From IMG/VR virus record IMGVR_UViG_3300035204_002571, positions 17,921 through 81,920 of that record: a stretch of DNA of 64,000 bases; one strand, written 5' to 3'. Position numbers and translations under genes: made by a program. The notes below the pieces were generated by a model that had not been told where the DNA came from, searched no databases, and saw nothing but the letters and a program-made list of their open reading frames with translations. This document shows positions 48,931-56,242 of this stretch, in pieces. Position 1 is the stretch's first letter. Each line of letters opens with the position of its first letter. Origin of the DNA: a virus.

Positions 48931-49635
48931 ATGAGTAGAATATTTAAAAACAAGACTACCAAGCTTAATGGCGTTATTAATCTTACTAATAAGAATGCGA
49001 CCGAATTATCAGGAAGAACTAGAAAGTATACTCTTCGGGAGAATGGCCGGCCTCACCCAAAGGTGGTCCGACAGTACGTTAAGATTATAGATATTTTAAA
49101 AATTAAGAATGAAGTAATATTAGATTTTGGGTGCTGTATGGGTCATGCTTCTTTTGTTTTTAAAGAAAGAACCCCTAAAGCTACTTACATAGGTGCAGAC
49201 TTAAATGCGGCAAACTTACTTGCGGGAAAGTCAGAGTATAATCCTAAATTTTTATATAAGGTAAAGTATACCGAGCCATGTTTAGATGGGATTAAGGATG
49301 ATTCAATAGATCTGATTATTGTTAGCAGGCTAACTGATTGGACGGAAGTTGATAATTTTTTTCCTGAATTTAATAGAGTGTTAAAAAAGGGTGGGCATTT
49401 ATTTGTTCGGTCAAACGGAGGAGGCTTGCGCGGAAAAGGTGGTCATGTGGTTTTAAAGCTAAAAGTTTATGAGTATCTTAAAAATGATTACAAATCATAC
49501 AGAACACCCGGGAGAGATCTAGAGGGGTTTGCACTGGCCTTGTGGGGCGATAAAAATAGATATAAAAATTTAAAAAAAGAGTTTACGAAAAAAGAATGGA
49601 AGAAAACTTTTAATGGAATTTTTATAAAAAAATGA
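48931..49635 (+). CDS. SAM-dependent methyltransferase (class I)
   Basis: The 234-aa protein has motif I VILDFGCCMGHASFVF (residues about 64-79), an acidic end of strand 2 (YIGADLNAANLL), motif IV-like DSIDLIIVSRLTDW and a motif-post segment FNRVLKKGGHLFVRSNGG. These place it in the class I Rossmann-like SAM methyltransferases of the methyltransf_11/25 type. Small-molecule or glycan methylation is likely; DNA methylation motifs (DPPY, NPPY) are absent. It sits between two GT29 genes and overlaps the second by ATGA, so it may act on the same glycan. Confidence 0.7.
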   Translation: MSRIFKNKTTKLNGVINLTNKNATELSGRTRKYTLRENGRPHPKVVRQYVKIIDILKIKNEVILDFGCCMGHASFVFKERTPKATYIGADLNAANLLAGKSEYNPKFLYKVKYTEPCLDGIKDDSIDLIIVSRLTDWTEVDNFFPEFNRVLKKGGHLFVRSNGGGLRGKGGHVVLKLKVYEYLKNDYKSYRTPGRDLEGFALALWGDKNRYKNLKKEFTKKEWKKTFNGIFIKK

Positions 49636-50246
49636 AAAAAATTATTTGCATTTCTCCAGATTTATTTTTGTCTAAAAGTTTGGCCATTGTAGGCTCCAGC
49701 GGTTCTCTTGGGAGTGGAAAGTATGGAAAAAAGATAGATAGATTTGATGACGTTATAAGGTTTAATAGGGCTCCAACGGAGGGTTTTGAAGAAATGGTTG
49801 GATCCAAAAGAACCTTAACTGTTGCTAATTCACATGTTTTTGCAAACATTCAGCTTAGAAAGAAGTCAGGCTGGAAACAGAAACATGTAAGCTTTATTGA
49901 AGACCTAAGAGAAACAAGAGTTCTTCTTTTTGCTCCGGCCAATATGCGGTGGAAAAACAGGTATAAATATATTCATGCATCAGTAGTTCCCTACTCTGTT
50001 GATTACAAGGCTATGTGCAAGCTTGTACCGGTCCCAAAAAGGCAGCCGACTGCTGGCTTTGGGTTTATAAATCTTTGTGTTAAATCAGGTCTTAAGCCAC
50101 ATCTGTTCGGCTTTGATGTAGAGCCAAGACAGAGAGATCATTATTGGGAAGAAAGAGATAATGATACTTCTTGGCATAGCGTTGGTTATGAGAAAGAAGT
50201 GCTGAAAAAAATGCATAAAAAAGGTATGATCGTATTACATTCTTAG
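49632..50246 (+). CDS. GT29 sialyltransferase-family glycosyltransferase (copy 2)
   Basis: The 204-aa protein is a clear paralogue of the 48225 gene. It carries LAIVGSSGSLGSGKYGKKID and VIRFNRAPTEGFEEMVGSKR (sialylmotif L-like, about residues 16-60), PTAGFGFINLCVKSGLKPHL then FGF (motif S-like), and QRDHYWEERD near the C-terminus. The two copies share TLTVAN and KKSGW/KSGW blocks. The two proteins may add the same or related sugars at different linkages. No membrane anchor is seen. Its stop codon lies inside the left arm of an inverted repeat. Confidence 0.75.
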   Translation: MKKIICISPDLFLSKSLAIVGSSGSLGSGKYGKKIDRFDDVIRFNRAPTEGFEEMVGSKRTLTVANSHVFANIQLRKKSGWKQKHVSFIEDLRETRVLLFAPANMRWKNRYKYIHASVVPYSVDYKAMCKLVPVPKRQPTAGFGFINLCVKSGLKPHLFGFDVEPRQRDHYWEERDNDTSWHSVGYEKEVLKKMHKKGMIVLHS

Positions 50247-50303
50247 GCGTATAGGCATATTGGGATATGCTAATTTTTATTAAAAGGTTATAAGTGCGCC
50301 TAA
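50243..50303 (+). promoter_or_regulatory. Nested inverted repeats in leader of the aldolase/KdsA genes
   Basis: Outer arms TTAGGCG (50243-50249) and CGCCTAA (50297-50303) are perfectly complementary. Inside lies GCATAT (50255-50260), TGGG, ATATGC (50265-50270), then AATTTTTATT. The inner hairpin plus U-rich run could be a weak terminator; the nested layout could be a leader structure or a protein site. The ATG of the next gene is 21 bases further on. I do not recognise a riboswitch class. Confidence 0.35.
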
Positions 50304-50324
50304 TAGTATGGAGTCGATTATTTT

Positions 50325-51521
50325 ATGTTAATCTTTATAGATATTGATGAAACAATTTGCAATACGCCAGAATCAAGAGATTACTCGCTAGCGCAGCCTA
50401 TTAAAAAGAATATAGAAATAGCCAATAAGCTATATGACGAAGGGAATACCATTGTTTATTGGACAGCAAGAGGCAGCGTGACAGGTATAGACTGGACTGC
50501 TGTTACGCAAGCTCAGCTCAATAATTGGGGAGTAAGACATCATGAGCTAAGGCTTGGAAAGCCTCCTTATGATTTAATGATTTGTGATAAAACCATAAGC
50601 AGCCTAAATATGAAAGGCAATCTAGAGAGAGTTATGAATACACATTCTTCTGTTACGCCGATTCCGCCGGATTTTGATAAAAATGAAAATTTATTTCTAG
50701 AGTCAACAAATACGTATGTTGACTTTCTAATTACAGAAGGCGTTCAGACCGTCATGACTACTGCTGGCACATCTCAGTTTGGGCTGATGTCCTTAGACGA
50801 AATACACAGTTTTAATGCGGTGGTGGCCAAATCTAATGCAAGCAAAAAGATAATAGGTATGCCGCCACTATCTCAAGTGCAGGCCAAAGAGTTTGCCAGA
50901 TTTGCTCAAAAGAAATATTTAAATGAGTCATGTTTTTTGATGGCGCTTTATCCAGATAGATGGTATGACAATGAGACTATTGTTTCTTATTTTTCAGAAA
51001 TTGGTGGAGAGTGTGAGAACCCTCTGTATATTCATTGCATGAAGATGAGGGCAGGAAAAGGAGGGTCTTGGGATTTTACGGGAGACTCTCTTAGGCCATT
51101 AAGTGATAATGGAGTTGTTGTAGGCATTAAGGAGGAGCATTCATCTCTTAAGGATTCATACGACTTTGTATCGTCATTAGACTCAAGTTTAGATGTGATT
51201 GTTGCTGGCGGAAGCATGCGAAGGCATCAGTTTCTTAGATCTGCTGGAGCAAACTCTTTCTTGTCTGGGCTGGGGAATCTTTTTCCAAAAATTGAACAAC
51301 AATACATGGGCGGAGCAAATGTTGATGAAGCTTTATGTCTAGAGACTATGCTTTTTGATGTTTTTATGAAAAATGGATGGCATAAATCATTAAGAGAAGC
51401 CTTGAGGCAACGTGAGTTGACGTGCTTGTTTGACAGAAAGCCTTGGCCTAAGGTGACCGAAGAAGAATCAGATGAAATAAAAAACGTGCTATCTAAAATA
51501 GAAAAGGAGATAAAAGCATGA
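50325..51521 (+). CDS. HAD phosphatase fused to NanA/DapA-type aldolase
   Basis: Residues about 1-100 are a HAD-type domain: FIDIDETICNTP (nucleophile Asp and second Asp), VYWTARGS (motif II Thr) and LGKPPYDLMICDKT (motif III Lys and acidic end). This is the small cap-less type found in capsule and KDO/nonulosonate phosphatases. Residues about 125-330 look like the N-acetylneuraminate lyase/dihydrodipicolinate synthase barrel: EGVQTVMTTAGTSQFGLMSL near the start, GVVVGIKEEHSSL with the Schiff-base Lys (K269), and AGGSMRRHQFLRSAGANSFL. The combination suggests one protein that dephosphorylates and condenses or cleaves an ulosonic acid. The downstream gene overlaps by ATGA. I know no standard enzyme with this order; substrate is unknown. 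Confidence 0.65.
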   Translation: MLIFIDIDETICNTPESRDYSLAQPIKKNIEIANKLYDEGNTIVYWTARGSVTGIDWTAVTQAQLNNWGVRHHELRLGKPPYDLMICDKTISSLNMKGNLERVMNTHSSVTPIPPDFDKNENLFLESTNTYVDFLITEGVQTVMTTAGTSQFGLMSLDEIHSFNAVVAKSNASKKIIGMPPLSQVQAKEFARFAQKKYLNESCFLMALYPDRWYDNETIVSYFSEIGGECENPLYIHCMKMRAGKGGSWDFTGDSLRPLSDNGVVVGIKEEHSSLKDSYDFVSSLDSSLDVIVAGGSMRRHQFLRSAGANSFLSGLGNLFPKIEQQYMGGANVDEALCLETMLFDVFMKNGWHKSLREALRQRELTCLFDRKPWPKVTEEESDEIKNVLSKIEKEIKA

Positions 51522-52303
51522 GTGATAAAGTATGGATCCTAGGGCCTTGTAGCCTTGAAAATGAAGATCTTTTTATGGAGACTTTCTCAGAAATTTCTAA
51601 AATAATGCAGGGAAGAGACTGGTATATGAAGGCTAGCTTCGATAAGGCTAACAGAACCAGCCTTCATGGCGGCCGGGGCCCTGGCCTTGAATATTGCATG
51701 GAGGTCTGGAAGCAAATAAAGGCTGACAATCCAGAGGTTAAGTTCTTAACGGATGTGCATGAAACCTGTCAAGTAGAGGGGCTGTCAGAGGTTATTGATT
51801 GTATTCAGATTCCGGCATTTCTATGTCGCCAAACAGATCTCATAGTAGAGTGCGCAAGGCACTTTGACAAGATGAACATCAAGAAGGGACAGTGGCTCGG
51901 ACCAAATAATCTTAATAAGTCAGTAGACAAAGTAAGGGAGATCAACCCAAACTGTGAGGCTTGGATTTGTGATCGAGGAACTAATTTTGGATATCATGAT
52001 TTATTTGTTAACTTTGGAATTGTCGATGAGCTTAAGAAGGCGTTTGATAAAGTGATTCTTGATGCCACCCATTCGATCCAGAGGTCAAGAGCGGTATATG
52101 GTTCACAGGGCGACAGAAGGCTGGCAGAAAGATATCTAGTTGGAGCAGATGTTTTTGGATATGATGGGGTATTTGCGGAAGTTCACCCCAATCCTCCAGA
52201 GGCAGTGTCTGATGCTGATTGTCAGATTTACCTCAGCGATCTAGAGAGGATGGTTAGGATGGCCGACGCTGTTGGTGAGGCGTCTAAAGGTTTGCATGAG
52301 TAG
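51518..52303 (+). CDS. kdsA: 3-deoxy-8-phosphooctulonate synthase family (KdsA), metal-type
   Basis: The 261-aa protein follows KdsA throughout: GPCSLE (C11), KASFDKANRTS, GRGPGLE, FLTDVHE, IQIPAFLCRQTDL, GQWLGP, DRGTNFGYHDLFVNFG, LDATHSIQ, GVFAEVHPNP and SDADCQ. KdsA condenses phosphoenolpyruvate with arabinose 5-phosphate to KDO 8-phosphate. The Cys at position 11 with His, Glu and Asp marks the metal-dependent class (the metal-free class has Asn there). Some substrate-side positions differ from typical KdsA (GGRGPGL for SxRGPGL; DRGTNFGYHDL for ERGTTFGYNNL), so a different aldose phosphate is possible. Coupled to the upstream fusion gene, which could supply the phosphatase step. Confidence 0.85.
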   Translation: MSDKVWILGPCSLENEDLFMETFSEISKIMQGRDWYMKASFDKANRTSLHGGRGPGLEYCMEVWKQIKADNPEVKFLTDVHETCQVEGLSEVIDCIQIPAFLCRQTDLIVECARHFDKMNIKKGQWLGPNNLNKSVDKVREINPNCEAWICDRGTNFGYHDLFVNFGIVDELKKAFDKVILDATHSIQRSRAVYGSQGDRRLAERYLVGADVFGYDGVFAEVHPNPPEAVSDADCQIYLSDLERMVRMADAVGEASKGLHE

Positions 52304-52721
52304 AGCTTCTTTGCACTTGCACGTTGGGTTTCATAAAACTGGAACAACATGGCTGCAGCGATTAGTTTTTCCAGAGCTAAAGGGGGTTAATTACATTGGA
52401 AAGCGCTTTAGTGCAAAAGGCGCAAAAAATAATTTTAACCACCTGTATAATGATAGTTACGCCGGGTCTGCTAATAAAGGTAGGGATATTATGGAGCTTA
52501 TTTTTATAGATATTTATAAAGCATGTTTGGGAGGCAAAGGCTTGTTGGCAAAAGAGTATCAGGCAGATCCCGTGCATTTGAGCAAAGAGGTGTCAGAAAA
52601 AGTGTGTGAATTTTTGACAAAAAAGATTAAGCGAAAATTATCAAAAAAGATTACAGAAGAAGATGTTTTAAAAAAATATTTTATTTTTAATAACAAATTT
52701 CAATGTTACCTTAGGAGTTAG
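52296..52721 (+). CDS. Sulfotransferase-like protein, short (C-terminally truncated)
   Basis: The start at ATG 52296 overlaps the kdsA stop by 8 bases. The 141-aa product begins with LHLHVGFHKTGTTWLQRL, the 5'-phosphosulfate loop of PAPS-dependent sulfotransferases (G-x-x-K-T-G-T-T). The usual later 3'-phosphate motif (R-x-P with a following Ser) is not seen, and the protein is about half or less of the normal length. It may be decayed or work in a reduced form. It is followed 2 bp later by a different, complete sulfotransferase-like gene with its own loop, so this is not a simple frameshift of one gene. Confidence 0.5.
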   Translation: MSRASLHLHVGFHKTGTTWLQRLVFPELKGVNYIGKRFSAKGAKNNFNHLYNDSYAGSANKGRDIMELIFIDIYKACLGGKGLLAKEYQADPVHLSKEVSEKVCEFLTKKIKRKLSKKITEEDVLKKYFIFNNKFQCYLRS

Positions 52722-52723
52722 GG

Positions 52724-53413
52724 GTGTTTTTATCGGACACAAAAATGGTAAATGAAGCTCCCGAGCATTATGTCAAGATAGTTAAAAAGGCTTGTTTGGC
52801 AAACAAGATTGTTTTTATACATATTCCAAAAAATGCTGGAACAAGTATAAAAAAAGCTTTAAGGCTTAATAAGTCGCCATGTCATTTGTTTGCAAGTGAA
52901 ATAAAACATGCAATAGGCCCAAAGGAGTTTGGGAAGAACGCAAGAGTTTGCGTTATTAGGAATCCGTGGGACAGACTTGTCTCCATCTATTGCCAGCAGC
53001 GCACTAGAAGGAAAACTCTTTTTTTTAAAGGCATTAAAGGAAGTGGCGGCTTGGTTCCTGGGTTTGAAGATGGGGTTCCGACATTTGAAGATTTTATTTT
53101 AAAATATTTTCCAAAAACCTGGTGGCAAGGTAGGTCTTTATCTCAAACGAAATATATTCAACATAGCAATAAGGATAAGATTATTGTTAATAAGATTTTA
53201 AGGTATGAGAAATTAGATGAAGAATGGGAAAAGCTTTCCAAAGAGCTTTGTTTAAACGTTAGCTCTCTAAATAGAATTAATAAATCAAAAGATAAAAAAA
53301 ATAACTATAGAGAGTTTTACAAAACTAGCAAAAAAGGTTTTAATCATAAATTGATAGACAAAGCATCTGAGTTGGTAGAGATTGATGCGAAGAATTTTGG
53401 GTATAAGTTTTGA
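52724..53413 (+). CDS. Sulfotransferase (family 2-like)
   Basis: GTG 52724 is preceded by AGGAG at a spacing of 7, so I keep it as start; an ATG at 52745 is the alternative. The 229-aa protein has the PAPS loop IVFIHIPKNAGTSIKKAL (residues about 30-47) and the 3'-phosphate-binding motif VCVIRNPWDRLVSIYCQQR (about 84-102), as in carbohydrate sulfotransferases of the HNK-1/chondroitin type. These move a sulfo group from PAPS to glycan hydroxyls. A middle segment is rich in aromatic residues and the C-terminal part is Lys-rich. No transmembrane anchor is present, so it would act in the cytoplasm. Confidence 0.7.
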   Translation: MFLSDTKMVNEAPEHYVKIVKKACLANKIVFIHIPKNAGTSIKKALRLNKSPCHLFASEIKHAIGPKEFGKNARVCVIRNPWDRLVSIYCQQRTRRKTLFFKGIKGSGGLVPGFEDGVPTFEDFILKYFPKTWWQGRSLSQTKYIQHSNKDKIIVNKILRYEKLDEEWEKLSKELCLNVSSLNRINKSKDKKNNYREFYKTSKKGFNHKLIDKASELVEIDAKNFGYKF

Positions 53414-54162
53414 TGACAAAAAGATTAGCAATTGTACCGGCCAGAGGTGGATCCAAGAGGTTGCCTGGTAAAAATTTTAAAAGATTAAACGGCAAGCCTT
53501 TAATATATCACACAATAGATAAAGCTATTAAGCATTTTGATCATGTTATATTTACAACAGATGATGACAAAATGATCAAAAAGGCTAAAAGAAAATATTT
53601 TTTCAAAAAGAATATAGAAGTTTTAAAAAGACCAGATCACTTATCTTCTGACACTTCAAAGGTAATTGATACAGTTTGTTATTATTTTGATCAAGAAAAA
53701 TATTTAGAATATGATCAAATATGGCTTCTGCTGCCAACGTGTCCGCTAAGAGGTGATGAGGATATCAGGAGTGCTCAAGAACAACTAACGGGTGAGTACG
53801 ATTCAGTTTTGAGCATAACAGATTACGGATTCCCGCCAACCCTGGGCCTCAACAGGGATGCGAATGGACTTATAACAGATTTTCATGAAAGTAGGCCTTG
53901 GGCTAACAATAATACCAGATCTCAAGATCATCCGGATGTTTTCCGTCCAAATGGAGCGATTTATGGTTCATGGAGAGTCTCGTTCGAGGTTAATCGAAAT
54001 TTTTATTTCGGAAAAGTTCGTGGCAACTATATGCCAAGAGATCGATCTATAGATATAGATACAGAATTAGATTTTATAATTGCAGAGTCTGTTATGAGAA
54101 ATAACGAATACAAAAGAACAAAAAGTATATGGATGTGGATGGGCAGCATAGATGGAAGCTAA
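53413..54162 (+). CDS. CMP-ulosonic acid synthetase (NeuA-type cytidylyltransferase)
   Basis: Start ATG 53413 shares a base with the upstream TGA (TGATG). The 249-aa protein has the nucleotide loop AIVPARGGSKRLPGKNFKRL (NeuA type; KdsB usually has a different loop), WLLLPTCPLR, VFRPNGAIYG and the carboxylate set MPRDRSIDIDTELDF. The enzyme couples CTP with a sialic-like or KDO-like sugar to give a CMP-sugar. With a KdsA-type synthase upstream and GT29 genes nearby, it likely supplies their donor. The mix of a KdsA-type synthase with a NeuA-type activator leaves the exact sugar open. Confidence 0.8.
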   Translation: MTKRLAIVPARGGSKRLPGKNFKRLNGKPLIYHTIDKAIKHFDHVIFTTDDDKMIKKAKRKYFFKKNIEVLKRPDHLSSDTSKVIDTVCYYFDQEKYLEYDQIWLLLPTCPLRGDEDIRSAQEQLTGEYDSVLSITDYGFPPTLGLNRDANGLITDFHESRPWANNNTRSQDHPDVFRPNGAIYGSWRVSFEVNRNFYFGKVRGNYMPRDRSIDIDTELDFIIAESVMRNNEYKRTKSIWMWMGSIDGS

Positions 54163-54862
54163 AGGGACTAAGGTCGGAATAATGCAGCCATATTTTTTTC
54201 CATATATTGGTTATTTCCAACTAATACAAGCTGTCGATTTGTTTATAATATATGATAATATAAAGTATACAAAACGAGGTTGGATAAATAGAAACAGAAT
54301 ACTGCAGAATGGTTCTGATGCATTAATTTCATTGCCAATAAAACGTGATTCGGACTTTCTTGACGTGCGAGATAGAGCAGTAGCGGAGAGTTTTAATAGA
54401 GATAAATTTCTTAATAAAATTATAGGAGCGTATAATCGAGCGCCTTATTTTGAGGAAACATTTTTCTTAATTAAGCAAATTATACAATATGAAAATACAA
54501 ATTTATTTTGTTTTTTGCACAATGCTGTTGCTAAGCTTTGTGAGCATTTAAGTATTATGACAGAGATGAGAAAATCTTCAGATATTAATATTGATCATAA
54601 TTTAAAGAGCCAAGACAAGGTTCTCTCCTTATGTGAAGCTGTCGAGGCAGATGTTTATATAAATGCTATTGGAGGCATAGAGTTATATTCGAAAGAAGTT
54701 TTTTTAGAAAAAAATATAGATTTGAAGTTTATTCAGTCAAATTTAATTGAATATCGGCAGTTTGAACATGATTTTTGTCCTTGGTTATCAATTATTGATG
54801 TGATGATGTTTAATTCAAAAGAAAATATTGATAAATATTTAAATAGGATAAAATTGCTATGA
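54152..54862 (+). CDS. WbqC family protein
   Basis: The 236-aa product has the hallmark opening VGIMQPYFFPYIGYFQLIQA, then YDNIKYTKRGWINRNRI, and a late NAIGGIELYSKEVF followed by EFEHDFCPWLSIIDVMMFNS-like text, as in the WbqC family. Members occur in O-antigen and capsule clusters; the biochemical function is not settled in what I know, though a role with amino-sugar biosynthesis is often proposed. It overlaps the upstream stop by 11 bases and the next gene by ATGA. Confidence 0.8.
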   Translation: MEAKGTKVGIMQPYFFPYIGYFQLIQAVDLFIIYDNIKYTKRGWINRNRILQNGSDALISLPIKRDSDFLDVRDRAVAESFNRDKFLNKIIGAYNRAPYFEETFFLIKQIIQYENTNLFCFLHNAVAKLCEHLSIMTEMRKSSDINIDHNLKSQDKVLSLCEAVEADVYINAIGGIELYSKEVFLEKNIDLKFIQSNLIEYRQFEHDFCPWLSIIDVMMFNSKENIDKYLNRIKLL

Positions 54863-55821
54863 GATGGAAAAAGTTAGGCAGGATTTTTAATCCGAAAGAT
54901 ATAGTTGATCCCGGAAAAGAATGGATGAGAGAATTCGCGCAATGTACGAGCACATTAGTTTTCAAAGACTTTATACGGATATATTTTTCATGTAGGCCTT
55001 TTGCTGAAAAAGATGGCCAAAGAATTACATATACTGCATTTATTGATGTAGATAGAGATGATTTGTTTAAAATAATAAATGTTGCAAAAGAGCCTATCTT
55101 GCGCCTTGGAGGTTTAGGTGCTTTTGATGAATTTGGAGTATATCCAACTTCGGTTATAAGTGATAAAGAAAATATTTTATTATATTATGCTGGCTGGTCA
55201 AGGTGTAGCTCGGTTCCCTTTGATGTATCTATTGGTTTGGCGAAAAGTGTTGATGGAGTTGTCTTTGAGAGAGTTGGGTCAGGACCTATGTTGTCAAAAA
55301 GTTTTGATGAGCCATTCGTCATTAGTGGGCCCAAGGTAAGAATCTTTGATGGTTTGTGGTATTTGTACTATATTGCTGGAAGCAAATGGTTGATAGATGA
55401 TGGCAGACCAGAAGTTGTTTATAAGATTAGAATGGCAACATCAACAGATGGAGTTAATTGGAACAAAATGAATAATAATATTATTGATAATATTTTAGAG
55501 GAGACAGAGTGTCAGGCTGGCCCAGATGTTTTTTTCTATGAAGGAAAATATCATATGTATTTTTCCTATAGATGTGCATTAAATTTTAGAAAAAATAAAG
55601 ATAGAGCCTATAGGATTGGATATGCGTTTTCAGATGATTTGATTAATTGGACTAGAGATGATAAAAATGTTGGGATAACCTTTTCTGAAGATGGTTGGGA
55701 TAGCAATATGTTACACTATCCACATATATTTGAGCTTGATGGTAAGTTTTATATGCTTTATAATGGAAATGAATTTGGAAGGTGTGGATTTGGAATAGCG
55801 GAGATGGAAAGTTATGATTAA
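54859..55821 (+). CDS. Five-bladed beta-propeller glycosidase-like protein (GH43/GH130-type fold)
   Basis: The 320-aa protein shows repeated propeller blades with IYFSCRPFAEKDGQRITYTA, ILLYYAGWSRCSSVPFDVSI, WYLYYIAGSKWL, YHMYFSYRCAL, IGYAFSDDLINWTRDD and FYMLYNGNEFGRCGFGIAEM. The S-x-D-(L/G)-x-x-W blade-ending pattern (STDGVNWNKM; SDDLINWTRD) is typical of GH32/43/68/130-type folds. A hydrolase or phosphorylase role on glycans is possible. No secretion signal is seen, so it would act inside the cell, unlike most glycan-degrading members. Neighbours WbqC and GNAT suggest a biosynthetic setting. Confidence 0.65.
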   Translation: MRWKKLGRIFNPKDIVDPGKEWMREFAQCTSTLVFKDFIRIYFSCRPFAEKDGQRITYTAFIDVDRDDLFKIINVAKEPILRLGGLGAFDEFGVYPTSVISDKENILLYYAGWSRCSSVPFDVSIGLAKSVDGVVFERVGSGPMLSKSFDEPFVISGPKVRIFDGLWYLYYIAGSKWLIDDGRPEVVYKIRMATSTDGVNWNKMNNNIIDNILEETECQAGPDVFFYEGKYHMYFSYRCALNFRKNKDRAYRIGYAFSDDLINWTRDDKNVGITFSEDGWDSNMLHYPHIFELDGKFYMLYNGNEFGRCGFGIAEMESYD

Positions 55822-56242
55822 ATATTCAACGAATATATCTTCGAAAAAAGATATAAAAAACCATTTTTTAAAGTGTGAGCATAGTTTTGTTCCAGCTTTA
55901 AGTAGTTATGTTGATATAGATAGTTATACAGATAAGATATTCGATAATGCGATAAGGTTTGAGGGGTTTTGTGAAAAAAATTTAGTAGGCTTGGCAGCAG
56001 GATATGTTGGGTCTATTATGTATATAACTAATGTTAGTATAGATCCGGATTATACAAATAATGGCATTGCTAAAACTTTGATGAAACATTGTATAGACTT
56101 CTGCATTGATAGTTCGATAAAGCGTATCGAGTTAGAGGTATATAGGGAAAACAAAAAAGCTATATCTTTTTATAAAAAAATAGGCTTTGAGTTTATCGGC
56201 CCTAAGAAGATGAGGTTTGAAATTAATGAAAAGAGATTATAA
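55814..56242 (+). CDS. GNAT family N-acetyltransferase
   Basis: This 142-aa protein has the GNAT core: a strand with MYITNVSIDPDYTNNGIAKT, in which the acetyl-CoA loop is (N)-x-G-I-A, followed by LMKHCIDFCIDSS, and the B motif RIELEVYRENKKAISFYKKI then GFEFIG. Length is normal. It likely acetylates an amino sugar, which would fit with RmlA, RmlB and an aminotransferase downstream. It overlaps the preceding stop by 8 bases and the next start by 17. Confidence 0.75.
   Translation: MIKYSTNISSKKDIKNHFLKCEHSFVPALSSYVDIDSYTDKIFDNAIRFEGFCEKNLVGLAAGYVGSIMYITNVSIDPDYTNNGIAKTLMKHCIDFCIDSSIKRIELEVYRENKKAISFYKKIGFEFIGPKKMRFEINEKRL

Noticed and set aside
48931-49635. DNA methyltransferase
   Set aside because: No NPPY/DPPY-type or cytosine PC motif; pattern is that of small-molecule class I enzymes.
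51518-52303. NeuB-type sialic acid synthase or DAHP synthase
   Set aside because: The motifs (KASFDKANR, IQIPAFLCRQTDL, FAEVHPNP) are those of KdsA; NeuB lacks them and has an extra SAF domain.
52296-53413. One sulfotransferase split by frameshift
   Set aside because: The second gene has its own complete PAPS loop and 3'-phosphate motif, so the two frames are not halves of one protein.
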